A stretch of 64,000 bases of DNA from a virus: positions 1 to 64,000 of IMG/VR virus record IMGVR_UViG_3300034356_000609, one strand, 5' to 3'. The position numbers and the translations under genes are program-made. Under the pieces are notes generated by a model that saw nothing but the letters and a program-made list of their open reading frames with translations, was not told the DNA's origin and did no database searches. This document shows positions 6,280 through 14,806 of the stretch, one piece after another (positions within the stretch are counted from its first letter, which is position 1; each line of letters starts with the position of its first letter).

Positions 6280-7578
6280 ATGACTAAAAGAAAGAAGAAT
6301 CAATTTAAAACGACAATAGAGTCAGAGCCAGATGCTATTCGTGTAGGCAATCTACATACCATACCTGTATTAGAGCATAAGATTAAACCCAACTATGAGA
6401 AACTCATAGAGTTACTGAACTTTAGAACTCACTCTTACAGTCCTGCCCAAGATATGTTTATCGCAGAACTTCAGAAAGAGCTCGAAAGTAAAGGAGGTTA
6501 CACTACTTTGGATGATTATGGCAATCTATACGTGACTAAAGGTATAACTAATCTTTATCCCTGTGTAGTTGCACATACAGACATCAACCAACATGTAGTA
6601 AGTTCTCCTACAGTTCAGATGAACTATCCTTGGATTTACGGCTTTGACTTAGAAGAAGGTGCTCAGTGCGGCATTGGTGCAGACGATAAAGTCGGTGTAT
6701 ACTTTGCTCTTGAAATGTTTAACCATTTTGATGAGATTAAACTATTCTTCCCTAAAGACGAAGAAGTAGGTTTGGTAGGTACTTACAAAGCAAACAAAGA
6801 GTTCTTTACAGATTGCAGTATGCTTGTTCAATTGGACAGAAACTCCTACAAAAATGACCTCATTACTTACACAAATGGAATTACCGTTTGTAGTGACGAG
6901 TTTATTATGGCTGCTGGAGGAATCATGGATAAGTATAACTATGCCAAGAACAACGGCAGCTGTACAGACATCGGCGGCTTAAAGAAGTATGACACTGTTA
7001 CTTGTGTGGCTATGAACGTAAGTTGTGGCTACATCAACGAGCATGCAAATGACGAAGTAATTAGTATGCCTCACTTTGAGAATGCTATTAACTTTGGTTA
7101 TGAATTGCTATTGATGGGTGTAAATCAGAAATGGGAACACATTGCTGCTAAGGAAGTTTATCCTACATATACTTATGGAACTTATGGAACTTACAGTAAG
7201 TTAGATTTTTCCTACAACAAGACTCGTAGCTCACAACTGTCAGAATATCTGCCTCCAAATGCTTCTACCTATGAAGTTAAAACTCCTACAAGAGAAAATA
7301 TTACTCTAAACCTTAAAGACAAAGACAATGATGAGTTCTTGTTGTCTCTATATCCAGAGCTAATAGAACAATCTTTTAGAGAAACAGCATTTGAGCATCA
7401 CGTAGACGGATTAGACACTGCAGATCAAGAGTATATTGACCAATGTTTGTCCGATAGAATCTGTCCATGTTGTTATAATAATGTCAAAATTGATAACAGA
7501 TTACTAATGTATGTTGATTGCGAGTATTGTGATTCTTCATTTAATTATCCTACCAATGTCTTTGAATCAACGAGGTAA
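6280..7578 (+). CDS. M20/M42-like metallopeptidase with C-terminal zinc ribbon
   Basis: This encodes 432 residues. The dizinc aminopeptidase pattern is visible in order: VVAHTDIN (His and Asp near 99/101), GADDKVG (bridging Asp near 134), DEEVGLVG (Glu-Glu near 160), QLDRN (Asp near 184) and INEHANDE (His near 255). These are the ligand and catalytic positions of the M20/M28/M42 peptidase clan, peptidase T-like in style. The C-terminus adds CPCC and CEYC, a zinc ribbon not usual in the bacterial enzymes. A cytoplasmic peptidase is unusual in a phage. It could process a host or phage peptide or small molecule. No signal peptide is seen. Confidence 0.8.
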   Translation: MTKRKKNQFKTTIESEPDAIRVGNLHTIPVLEHKIKPNYEKLIELLNFRTHSYSPAQDMFIAELQKELESKGGYTTLDDYGNLYVTKGITNLYPCVVAHTDINQHVVSSPTVQMNYPWIYGFDLEEGAQCGIGADDKVGVYFALEMFNHFDEIKLFFPKDEEVGLVGTYKANKEFFTDCSMLVQLDRNSYKNDLITYTNGITVCSDEFIMAAGGIMDKYNYAKNNGSCTDIGGLKKYDTVTCVAMNVSCGYINEHANDEVISMPHFENAINFGYELLLMGVNQKWEHIAAKEVYPTYTYGTYGTYSKLDFSYNKTRSSQLSEYLPPNASTYEVKTPTRENITLNLKDKDNDEFLLSLYPELIEQSFRETAFEHHVDGLDTADQEYIDQCLSDRICPCCYNNVKIDNRLLMYVDCEYCDSSFNYPTNVFESTR

Positions 7579-7819
7579 TTTGCCCTTCAATCATTTTGGA
7601 GAAAGTCTGGATACACATCCAGATTTTCTTCTAATGAAGAAGATGTATGAAGAAGAATGCTTGGAATTGTGTGGAGAAGATGTTACATTTGAAACCCCAC
7701 TATTAGAAAATATACCTCTAATTTTTGCAGAGTCAAAAGATGACCCTATGTTAGAGAGAGATTTAACTCTAATTACAGAAACTAAACCAACCAAAATAGA
7801 TGAAGAAAACGTTTTATGA
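7556..7819 (+). CDS. Unknown acidic protein, 87 residues
   Basis: The frame is open upstream to 7511, but the ATG at 7556 (MSLNQRGNLPFNHFGE) keeps the overlap with the peptidase gene to 23 bases and is the likelier start. The product is acidic, with EEECLELCGED and several Leu/Pro segments, and has no known motif. It overlaps the next gene by 20 bases. Confidence 0.55.
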   Translation: MSLNQRGNLPFNHFGESLDTHPDFLLMKKMYEEECLELCGEDVTFETPLLENIPLIFAESKDDPMLERDLTLITETKPTKIDEENVL

Positions 7820-8333
7820 GATTCTTTGGAGTCTTCTTGAAAAGGAAGGTATCAAAGACAAATGGATTGAACATGGATTACTCATACAAACTAAAGACAC
7901 CTATTCATGGTCGCCAAAAGCCTTAGATTTACTAAGGCTTGAGGCTTCCATAGGTGAACTTAAGTTTGAAGGAAGCTACAAAGAAAAGTCCAAACCCAAG
8001 GTGGTAGTAGATTTATCGTGGATAGACGATTATATCGTTAAGTTCAGTCACAAGAAAATAGGCATAGCAGGTAAGGCTACCGACAAAAAGACTGTACTTA
8101 AAAAGATGGAAAAGTTTCTAGTAGAATACGACTACACACGTGAAGAAATACTTGGTGGAACAGATCTGTATGTGGATAATTTGTTGACTAGTGGAGGTAT
8201 AGCTTATGTTCAAGAGTGTGGCTACTTTATCAGTAAAGTAATAGATGGTGTACCTACTAGCAATCTAGCTAAATGGTGTGAAGAGTTTAGAAATGGTGGT
8301 GCTAAACGATACACAAGTCACAACATCCTGTAA
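7800..8333 (+). CDS. Unknown protein, 177 residues
   Basis: This encodes MKKTFYEILWSLLEKEGI to SHNIL. The N-terminal 50 residues look like a small helical DNA-binding-type unit. The rest is mixed and contains DLSWIDDYIVKFSHKKIGIAGKAT and WCEEFRNGGAKRYT. No family is recognised. Its position just before the helicase gene and at the end of the preceding run suggests an accessory replication role, which is only inference. Confidence 0.65.
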   Translation: MKKTFYEILWSLLEKEGIKDKWIEHGLLIQTKDTYSWSPKALDLLRLEASIGELKFEGSYKEKSKPKVVVDLSWIDDYIVKFSHKKIGIAGKATDKKTVLKKMEKFLVEYDYTREEILGGTDLYVDNLLTSGGIAYVQECGYFISKVIDGVPTSNLAKWCEEFRNGGAKRYTSHNIL

Positions 8334-8392
8334 GTTAGATTTAAGCTATTGTAGGTTTATTTTTTCTTTCCCCTCTCACAACCCTAACTATC

Positions 8393-9493
8393 ATGAAGTT
8401 TGAAGATTTAATTGGAGTCATTGAACGTAACAAACAAATAAAGGAAAACTCAGGTATCACTTCGATTTTAAGTCCGTTTGAGAGACTATCACAAGTGTAT
8501 GGGGGATTTACTAAAAGTTCTATTACGTGTATTACAGCTTCTTCGGGAGTAGGAAAAACTAAGTTTGTTAAGTTTCTAACCATTGATAATGTTATTAGGA
8601 AAACTCACGGCAGTCACATCAAACCCAAGATATTCTACTTTGCATTAGAGGAAAACGCTACCGACTTCTGGTTGTCTTTTATATGTAGCTTTCTATACAA
8701 AAAATATAAACTAAGCATTAGTGTAACTCAGTTAAAATCTATCGGCTCATTTACAGTCAATGCTGACTTAATGACTAAGATTAAAGATGCAGAAAGATAC
8801 ATTACAGCCCTACAGGAAGTAGTAGAAGTAGTAGATTATGTACGAAATCCTACTGGGATTGCTAAATACATTGAAGCCTACTTCAACAACCCTGAAGTAG
8901 GTGAGTATACTTACAAAGAAATAGAAGACGGCAAGAGAATACCTACGGGATATAAATACAAATCAGATGACCTTTGGGTGTTTTGTGTAATTGACCACAT
9001 CAGTCTTGTCTCTAATGAAACACAGCCTGGACATGGAGGTAAATACACATCCTATCAGACATTCGACTTACTAGTAAAAGATTATGTATTAGAAAGATTC
9101 TCTAAAAGATATCAAATGGTAAACATTATTGTACATCAGCAAACTCCTTCCTCAGAGAAAGCAGTATACACTAATAAAGGAATGCTAATAGAAGAACGTA
9201 TTGAGCCTTCTTTAGAAGAGTTACACATCAACAAAGGTGTCCATCAAGACTACGAGATAGTTATGGGGCTATTTAACCCCTCCAGATACGATATAGAGAC
9301 TCATAATGGATATGACATATCATTGTTGGGTCGAGGGTATCGTGCACTTAAATTCCTCAAGGATAGACATTACGGCTTAGAAAACACAAGTCTAGGTTTA
9401 CACTTTGAAGGTGCTAGTGGATTCTTTACGGAATTACCTAGAGCAGAAGTAATGATTAGTGGTAACCACTATGATAAGTTTAAAGACAAATAA
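8393..9493 (+). CDS. DnaB-like replicative helicase (SF4, RecA fold)
   Basis: This encodes 366 residues. Walker A is ITASSGVGKTKF (residues 47-58), followed by KIFYFALEEN near 80-88, matching the DnaB motif 1a with its catalytic Glu. Walker B-like CVIDHISLV lies near residue 199 and a VHQQTP segment, the DnaB motif 3-like Gln, lies near 247. The protein lacks the DnaB N-terminal collar domain, so it is short compared with bacterial DnaB (about 450-470 residues). It should unwind DNA at the fork with the primase encoded at 11473. A 60-base gap precedes it. It sits first in the replication block. Confidence 0.82.
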   Translation: MKFEDLIGVIERNKQIKENSGITSILSPFERLSQVYGGFTKSSITCITASSGVGKTKFVKFLTIDNVIRKTHGSHIKPKIFYFALEENATDFWLSFICSFLYKKYKLSISVTQLKSIGSFTVNADLMTKIKDAERYITALQEVVEVVDYVRNPTGIAKYIEAYFNNPEVGEYTYKEIEDGKRIPTGYKYKSDDLWVFCVIDHISLVSNETQPGHGGKYTSYQTFDLLVKDYVLERFSKRYQMVNIIVHQQTPSSEKAVYTNKGMLIEERIEPSLEELHINKGVHQDYEIVMGLFNPSRYDIETHNGYDISLLGRGYRALKFLKDRHYGLENTSLGLHFEGASGFFTELPRAEVMISGNHYDKFKDK

Positions 9494-9854
9494 GAAAGTG
9501 AGCAAACAATTAAAATTTGGAGTACATACAAAGTACATTCTAAAGACCATGTGTGGTATAATCAATGTAGACGTTAATGACATTGACTTTAATGAACCTG
9601 ATTGGCAAGATAAACATCGTTGGACTTTTGCTAATGAAGTTGCATTTCAGAACTGGCTGATAAATTACCTTCAAGACAATCCATCTGCAGTTAAAGAACT
9701 TATAGTGTTGGATTCTATGGGAGGAGACAAAAGGTGGATACATAATGTAGAGCAGCGTGTAGCTAAAAGATTTACGCTATTCTATGGATGGGCTTTAGAA
9801 AGTTATGAAAGTGAGTTAAACAAAATTACCGAGCAAACAATATATAAATACTAA
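9471..9854 (+). CDS. Unknown protein, 127 residues
   Basis: The frame could start at GTG 9459, ATG 9471 or GTG 9498. ATG 9471 was chosen because it is the only ATG and overlaps the helicase by 23 bases. The product begins MISLKTNKKVSKQLKFG, contains NVDVNDIDFNEPDWQDKHRW and ends NKITEQTIYKY. No domain is recognised. It sits between helicase and Sak4-like genes, so a replication accessory role is plausible but not shown. Confidence 0.6.
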   Translation: MISLKTNKKVSKQLKFGVHTKYILKTMCGIINVDVNDIDFNEPDWQDKHRWTFANEVAFQNWLINYLQDNPSAVKELIVLDSMGGDKRWIHNVEQRVAKRFTLFYGWALESYESELNKITEQTIYKY

Positions 9855-9859
9855 ATATC

Positions 9860-10531
9860 ATGTCAAGTAAATTAATCGCAGTTGTAGGAGCCACAGGAAG
9901 TGGCAAATCCACATCCATTAAGTCGTTAGACCCAAAGGAAACATTCATCATTAACGTAGCACGTAAAGAGCTACCATTTAAAGGTTCAGCTAAATTGTAC
10001 AATGCAGAGAACAAGAATTACCTAGAGATAGACGATGCACTCGGTATTCTTAAAGCCTTGCAAAGTATCAGTGAAAGAGGACCACACATCAAACAAGTTA
10101 TCCTAGAAGATAGTAACTATATCATGGGATTTAACATGGTCAAGAAAGCCACCGAAACAGGTTATACTAAATTTAGTATAATGGCTAAGGATATGGTGAC
10201 CCTTTTAACAGAAGCCCGTAAACTTAGGGACGACTTGAAAATTTTCTACTTTTCCCATCCTGAGTCCGTCGAGGATGAGGGTGCTATCGTGTCTTACAAG
10301 ATGAAGACAGCAGGAAAGCTATTGGATAGTCAAATCGTATTAGAGGGTTTGTTTACAGTTGCCTTGTACACTCATGTAGATGAAGATAAAAACGGAGAGA
10401 CAACGTATGAATTTGTAACCAACCGTTGGAAGAAATACCCAGCTAAATCTCCTGACGGCATGTTTGAGGCAGTAAGAATCCCCAATAACTTGCAAGACGT
10501 ATGTGATAGAATCAACGATTACTACAACTAA
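9860..10531 (+). CDS. Sak4-like / AAA_24 RecA-fold ATPase
   Basis: This encodes 223 residues. It starts with a strand directly into Walker A, VVGATGSGKSTSIKSL (residues 8-23). IKQVILEDSN (near 75-84) is the Walker B strand, and FYFSHPES (near 130) fits a sensor position. This short single-domain form matches the phage nucleotide-binding family related to Rad51/RecA that includes Sak4 single-strand annealing proteins. Such proteins are usually encoded beside an SSB, and here the next gene looks like an SSB. Expected role: DNA annealing and recombination-linked replication. Confidence 0.75.
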   Translation: MSSKLIAVVGATGSGKSTSIKSLDPKETFIINVARKELPFKGSAKLYNAENKNYLEIDDALGILKALQSISERGPHIKQVILEDSNYIMGFNMVKKATETGYTKFSIMAKDMVTLLTEARKLRDDLKIFYFSHPESVEDEGAIVSYKMKTAGKLLDSQIVLEGLFTVALYTHVDEDKNGETTYEFVTNRWKKYPAKSPDGMFEAVRIPNNLQDVCDRINDYYN

Positions 10532-10578
10532 AAGAAAAAAACAACTTAAAACAAAAAACAACTTAACGAAAATTAATT

Positions 10579-11421
10579 ATGAACTTAGAATCATTAGAAA
10601 CCCGACAACCAAACAGTTCTAGTAAGAAGCTGTACACAGGATTTGCTAACTTACAGATTGTTGCTGTAAACCCTACCAGAGAAGAAATTGCAAAACTTTA
10701 CGACGTAGATGTAGAGAAGACCAAAGAGCCTAACTATTTTCTAGAAAATAGTACTAGAATTGACTTTTGGTATCGTAACCATACTTCACTTTCTACACCT
10801 TTGTTGGGTAAGTTTTGTGTATTTATCAGTAAGGACTATCGTGTGAGTCAAAGTGGTAAGAATCAGTATATAGATGCACATAGTCGTGTTTGTTGGGCAG
10901 ATAGCATTAGCGATTTGTCTGCTCGTAACGAAAGACTTGCGGAGTTTGGTAAGTTGAACATTGCAACTGCACGTCAAGCATACAAGGGTGAAGAAGATCT
11001 TCTTGCTCTTATGAAAGCTTATGGCAACGTAGATATCACCAATGGGCCATTTGCTTTGGATGACTTTATTGCAATTGTTAAAGGTAACGTAAAAGAACTT
11101 AGTGAGTTCTTTGACCACTTCAACAAGAGAGAAGGTGGCATCAAAGTATTATTGGGTGTTAAAGACGGCCAGTATCAGGATGTGTGTAGTTTGGTATTCT
11201 TGCCTGTAAACGGTAAAATTACAGACTATGTAAACAGACGTATTACAGCATCTGACTACGGTTACAAACAGTATTATGGTTATTCTTTCGACTTTAAAGA
11301 GTTTGTTGCAGAAGCAGAACCTGTCAAGTCTGAAGAGAATTTTGAATGGGGAGATCCATTGCCAGAAACTAAAACAACAAGTTTAAGCAGCCCATTTACG
11401 GCTGACGAAGACATATTCTAA
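10579..11421 (+). CDS. Probable single-stranded DNA-binding protein
   Basis: This encodes 280 residues. No firm domain signature is visible. However, the protein has a beta-rich centre (LLGKFCVFISKDYRVSQSG, GIKVLLGVKDGQY, DVCSLVFLPV) and ends in an acidic tail finishing FTADEDIF, which resembles the acidic hydrophobic tip of SSB proteins that recruits partners. It lies directly after the Sak4-like ATPase and before the primase, where crAss-like and other phages often place SSB. The call rests on tail and context, not on a clear fold match. Confidence 0.55.
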   Translation: MNLESLETRQPNSSSKKLYTGFANLQIVAVNPTREEIAKLYDVDVEKTKEPNYFLENSTRIDFWYRNHTSLSTPLLGKFCVFISKDYRVSQSGKNQYIDAHSRVCWADSISDLSARNERLAEFGKLNIATARQAYKGEEDLLALMKAYGNVDITNGPFALDDFIAIVKGNVKELSEFFDHFNKREGGIKVLLGVKDGQYQDVCSLVFLPVNGKITDYVNRRITASDYGYKQYYGYSFDFKEFVAEAEPVKSEENFEWGDPLPETKTTSLSSPFTADEDIF

Positions 11422-11435
11422 TCAACTTAAGCGTA

Positions 11436-11457
11436 GGAGGGGTCGAAAGGCCCCTAC
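11436..11457 (+). terminator. GAAA-tetraloop hairpin, possible attenuator
   Basis: AGGGGTC pairs with GGCCCCT around a GAAA tetraloop, just after the SSB-like gene and 16 bases before the primase ATG. The following bases are not a T-run, so it may act as an RNA-stability or partial-termination element that lets the SSB gene be expressed above the primase. Confidence 0.5.
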
Positions 11458-11472
11458 TATTAGATGTAAACC

Positions 11473-12438
11473 ATGGATTTAAACGCACTAACAACAATAC
11501 TTACAAAAGATGACGTACTTAATAAGTACAGTCAAGAGATGATTATGGAGTTTTACTTTCAGGAACCTGTTAGATTGGGCAAATTTTATTGCAATCCATT
11601 TAGAGATGACAAAACTCCTGGCTGTAGATTCTTTTATACTCGTCAAGGATTCCTAGTCTTCAACGACTTTAGTATAAATAAACAATATCATTGTTTTCAA
11701 GTAGCTGCTCTTAGAGTAGGAAGACCAATAACTGCTAGTGAAATCCACAATCAGATGTCTGGCGTACCTCCTAAAAGTCTTCCTAAACCCAAGATAAGAT
11801 ACTTTAACGAAGAAGAGAAACAAAGCACTACAACCATTACGGTTAAGATAATGCCTTACAGACAAGAAGATTTAGAGTATTGGGCACAGTATAATATCAG
11901 CTTGTCTACCTTGAAGAAGTTTAATGTACGCAAAGTAGAGAAAGCTTGGATTAACGGAACGCTAAAGTATATCGACTTACTATCAGACCCTTGTTACAGA
12001 TACTCAGAGAAAGATAGAATAAAACTATATCGACCTAATAGTAAGAAGAATAAATTTCGCAACAACTATACTGAAGAACTAGAAGGTATGGACTATTTGC
12101 CTGAGAAGGGAGACAAAGTGATAATCACCAAAGCTATGAAGGATGTTATGACCTTTGACAGCATAGGGATACCAGCAGTTTGTCCTCGTTCTGAAACAAG
12201 TTTACTTAGTGAAGCTATTATGGATAATCTATTTAGTCGATTTACTGAAGTCTTTATCTGGTTTGACTCTGACCCTACAGGTGTGGAAAGGTCTATCATA
12301 CTCTACGAAAAGTACAAAGAACAAGGACTTATACGCTTGTCTCATAGTGAATTTCTAGCCAAGGATACTAGTGATATTGTAAAATTATATGGTATTGATA
12401 AATTAATAGAGTTATGCAAACAGTGCGAGATATTGTAG
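11473..12438 (+). CDS. DnaG/TOPRIM-type primase
   Basis: This encodes 321 residues. The N-terminal part contains FYCNPFRDDKTPGCRFFY (near 36-55), which looks like a DnaG zinc-binding/CHC2-type segment with reduced cysteines. The TOPRIM domain follows: KVIITKAMKDVMTF near 215, with the Glu of the usual EGxxD motif replaced, and VFIWFDSDPTG near 259-269, where DSD is the DxD metal pair. The Glu-to-Lys change is also seen in other phage primases of this type as I recall them, but should be checked. It primes lagging-strand synthesis with the helicase at 8393. It overlaps the next gene by 25 bases. Confidence 0.75.
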   Translation: MDLNALTTILTKDDVLNKYSQEMIMEFYFQEPVRLGKFYCNPFRDDKTPGCRFFYTRQGFLVFNDFSINKQYHCFQVAALRVGRPITASEIHNQMSGVPPKSLPKPKIRYFNEEEKQSTTTITVKIMPYRQEDLEYWAQYNISLSTLKKFNVRKVEKAWINGTLKYIDLLSDPCYRYSEKDRIKLYRPNSKKNKFRNNYTEELEGMDYLPEKGDKVIITKAMKDVMTFDSIGIPAVCPRSETSLLSEAIMDNLFSRFTEVFIWFDSDPTGVERSIILYEKYKEQGLIRLSHSEFLAKDTSDIVKLYGIDKLIELCKQCEIL

Positions 12439-12998
12439 AAATAGCCGTAAGGCATTGTGCTACACACAAACAAAAGGATGCTTACTATATAGAAAAGATG
12501 GTAAATCAGATTCTAAATCTTGAACCTATCAAACCCTATAAGAATAAAGCATTTGGCACTAACCCTAAAGGTAGAGTAAAAATGATCAATACCTATAGAC
12601 CGATGACTGGACAAGAGATAAAGATAGCTCAGATAGTCTGTGAAGCTACTCACACTGAGTTCAATGACCTATTCTCTAGAACTAGAAAACGTTGTATTGT
12701 GGATGTTCGTATTCAACTTGTTAGTTTCTTTTACTATTACAGGGCTTACACGTATACGGACTTAGGCAGTATGCTAGGAAGAGACCACAGCACCATTATC
12801 CATAGCGTAAGCACACATCAAGACCTAGTAGATTCCAATCATCTCTATGCAGTTAAGTTTTACAACCTCATAAACAAAATCAAAGAGGAAATGCCTGAAC
12901 TGTTTATTGATAGATTAAAACTAGAAGACCAATCTAGAGAGTACGCTAAGATAAAACTAGAGAGAAAAGCCAAAAGAACTAAGTATGCTATTGAATAA
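12414..12998 (+). CDS. DnaA domain IV-like DNA-binding protein
   Basis: This encodes 194 residues. Residues 100-150 read YTDLGSMLGRDHSTIIHSV, which closely matches the DnaA C-terminal signature (GxRDHSTVxHA) used to contact DnaA boxes in the origin. The AAA+ ATPase part of DnaA is absent. The N-terminal 60 residues are basic and unassigned, and the end is very basic (KIKLERKAKRTKYAIE). A free-standing DnaA domain IV could mark the phage origin or recruit or compete with host DnaA. It is coupled to the primase by a 25-base overlap and to UDG by 14 bases, supporting a replication role. Confidence 0.78.
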   Translation: MQTVRDIVEIAVRHCATHKQKDAYYIEKMVNQILNLEPIKPYKNKAFGTNPKGRVKMINTYRPMTGQEIKIAQIVCEATHTEFNDLFSRTRKRCIVDVRIQLVSFFYYYRAYTYTDLGSMLGRDHSTIIHSVSTHQDLVDSNHLYAVKFYNLINKIKEEMPELFIDRLKLEDQSREYAKIKLERKAKRTKYAIE

Positions 12999-13680
12999 AA
13001 GAATCAATATACCAGACGATTGGTATCACAAACTAAAACACTTTATTGAGTCGGATAAGTTTACCGAACTAGGTAAACAAGTGGCACACTTAAGAAAGAC
13101 CACAACCGTATATCCACCAAAAGAAGAAGTGTTTAAAGCATTCCAACTAACCCCTTTCCAAGAAGTTCGTGTAGTTATACTTGGACAAGATCCCTACCCA
13201 GGAGTTTACAAGACAGAACCTGTGGCTTGTGGGTTAGCATTTGCTCCAAGAAATACGGAATTTACAACCCCATCATTGAGAAAAATCTACAATAGAATAA
13301 AAGAAGATTTCTATATGAATGAGTTGACGTTTCCAGTAGATTTAAACTTACATAAGTGGGCAAAACAAGGAGTACTTTTACTTAACACAGCCCTTACAGT
13401 AGAGGCTGGTAAATCAGGAAGTCACATGAACCTTTGGTCTGAGTGGACACTAGAGGTACTTAAAGCTATTAACGAGCACAACACAGGGGTTATATTCTGT
13501 TTCTGGGGTAGTGATGCAGGTAAACATGCACATATTGTCGGAGAACATAATTTAGCATTTAGAGCACCTCACCCAATGGCAGCACATTATGCAGGTAAAG
13601 AGTGGAATTGTGACCATTTCCTAAAGATTAACGATTACTTACAAAAACACAACAACTACCAAATCAAATGGATCAACTAG
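12985..13680 (+). CDS. ung: Uracil-DNA glycosylase, family 1
   Basis: This encodes 231 residues, close to the usual 220-230. The water-activating motif is VVILGQDPYPGVYK (near 62-75): the Asp is present, but the GQDPYH His is Pro here. The uracil-binding strand is VLLLNTALTV (near 129-138) with its Asn. The loop ACGLAFAP matches HGLSFSV in the family. The catalytic His loop APHPMAAH (near 193) is shortened compared with HPSPLS. It removes uracil from DNA and starts base-excision repair. UDG is a recurrent gene in crAss-like phages. It overlaps both neighbours. Confidence 0.9.
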   Translation: MLLNKRINIPDDWYHKLKHFIESDKFTELGKQVAHLRKTTTVYPPKEEVFKAFQLTPFQEVRVVILGQDPYPGVYKTEPVACGLAFAPRNTEFTTPSLRKIYNRIKEDFYMNELTFPVDLNLHKWAKQGVLLLNTALTVEAGKSGSHMNLWSEWTLEVLKAINEHNTGVIFCFWGSDAGKHAHIVGEHNLAFRAPHPMAAHYAGKEWNCDHFLKINDYLQKHNNYQIKWIN

Positions 13681-13916
13681 AAAACGTGCTTGCTTTAATA
13701 AAAACTATAGAAGAAAGCAGAACAGAAGATATACGTATCACACAGCAAATCAAACTTAACGAGGTAAAGATTGACCTTAAATCTTTTGTGTCTGAGAGAA
13801 TTATGTTAGCTGAAAGTATCGTAAATAGTCGTATTGATGAATATACCTACCACGAAAACTTAGCTAGACTAGATGAACTAATCAAAATATCAAACAAAAT
13901 AAACAACTTAACTTAA
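13668..13916 (+). CDS. Unknown helical protein, 82 residues
   Basis: This encodes MDQLENVLALIKTIEES to SNKINNLT, predicted all helix with heptad-like spacing and probably a small coiled coil. No known family is recognised. It overlaps the UDG gene by 13 bases and stands 4 bases before the DUF932 gene, so it belongs to the same transcript. Confidence 0.65.
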   Translation: MDQLENVLALIKTIEESRTEDIRITQQIKLNEVKIDLKSFVSERIMLAESIVNSRIDEYTYHENLARLDELIKISNKINNLT

Positions 13917-13920
13917 AATC

Positions 13921-14742
13921 ATGGAACTTACAACCTTATTAACAGAATCCAACACCAATTGGACAGTATCAAAACGCCCACTTGTGGGACCTAATGGAGA
14001 AACCTCTCCAGCTTTTGGCATCTTTAGAGATGACACAGACAAGTGTCTTGGTATAGTTAAAAGTAAATATACCATCACTCAGAACTCTCAAGTAGCTAGT
14101 CTAATGCTAGAAGCTGCTGATACTTTAAACATCAAAGCCAGCCGTGGAGGCTCTTTAGGTAATGGTGAGAGAGTTTATTATCAGTTTACATTGCCTCAAG
14201 TACATATCGGAGGTTCTGATAGTCTTAGGTATTTGACAGGGCTTACAGCGCATGACGGCTTAACTAAAATCGGTTTTGGTGCAACTAACGTAGTTGTAAC
14301 TTGTGCCAATACTTTCTACAGTGCATTACAGGATTGTGAAGCAGTAAAACACACTCCAAATCATGGTCAAAAGCTAGTTCAAATCATCAATAGTTTAAAG
14401 TTATCTTTGTCTGCTGAAGAAATGCTAGTAGACAGATTAATCAAACTAAGCAATACTACAATCCCATCAAAGATTGATGATGAGTTCTTGATTAGTATTC
14501 TAGGAGGTACTGCTGACACTTCTAGAACTAAGAATAGAATAGCAGAACTTCGTCTTGCTATGATACCTGAGTATAATACTCACGGGGAGACAGCTTATGG
14601 ACTGTTTAATGCTGTTACTAGATATACCAATCATTCCGTAACGTATAAGGATTTAGATTCTAAACGTAAGGCATTGATGTTTGGTACGGCTGCTAGAATT
14701 AACGAAAATGCCTTAAACATTATCGAAGCTACTTACGCATAA
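13921..14742 (+). CDS. DUF932 family protein
   Basis: This encodes 273 residues. The sequence follows the DUF932 / TIGR03299 phage-plasmid family: WTVSKRPLVGPNG, FRDDTDKCLGIVKSKYTI, LTGLTAHDGLTKIGFGATNVVVTCANTF, and the late segment GETAYGLFNAVTRYTNH. Members are widespread on phages and plasmids, and the biochemical role is unknown. An association with replication or DNA binding is suspected from context. It is the last gene before a strong terminator. Confidence 0.85.
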   Translation: MELTTLLTESNTNWTVSKRPLVGPNGETSPAFGIFRDDTDKCLGIVKSKYTITQNSQVASLMLEAADTLNIKASRGGSLGNGERVYYQFTLPQVHIGGSDSLRYLTGLTAHDGLTKIGFGATNVVVTCANTFYSALQDCEAVKHTPNHGQKLVQIINSLKLSLSAEEMLVDRLIKLSNTTIPSKIDDEFLISILGGTADTSRTKNRIAELRLAMIPEYNTHGETAYGLFNAVTRYTNHSVTYKDLDSKRKALMFGTAARINENALNIIEATYA

Positions 14743-14757
14743 CTTATTTGGAACTGG

Positions 14758-14796
14758 ACAACCTACTAAGAAGGTAGGTTGTTCTTTTCCTTTTTA
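14758..14796 (+). terminator. Rho-independent terminator
   Basis: A perfect nine-base-pair stem, ACAACCTAC with GTAGGTTGT, encloses a seven-base loop and is followed by a T-rich tract. It separates the first half of the replication block (8.4-14.7 kb) from the NinG/polymerase genes. Confidence 0.9.
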
Positions 14797-14806
14797 TACA
14801 ATCAAG

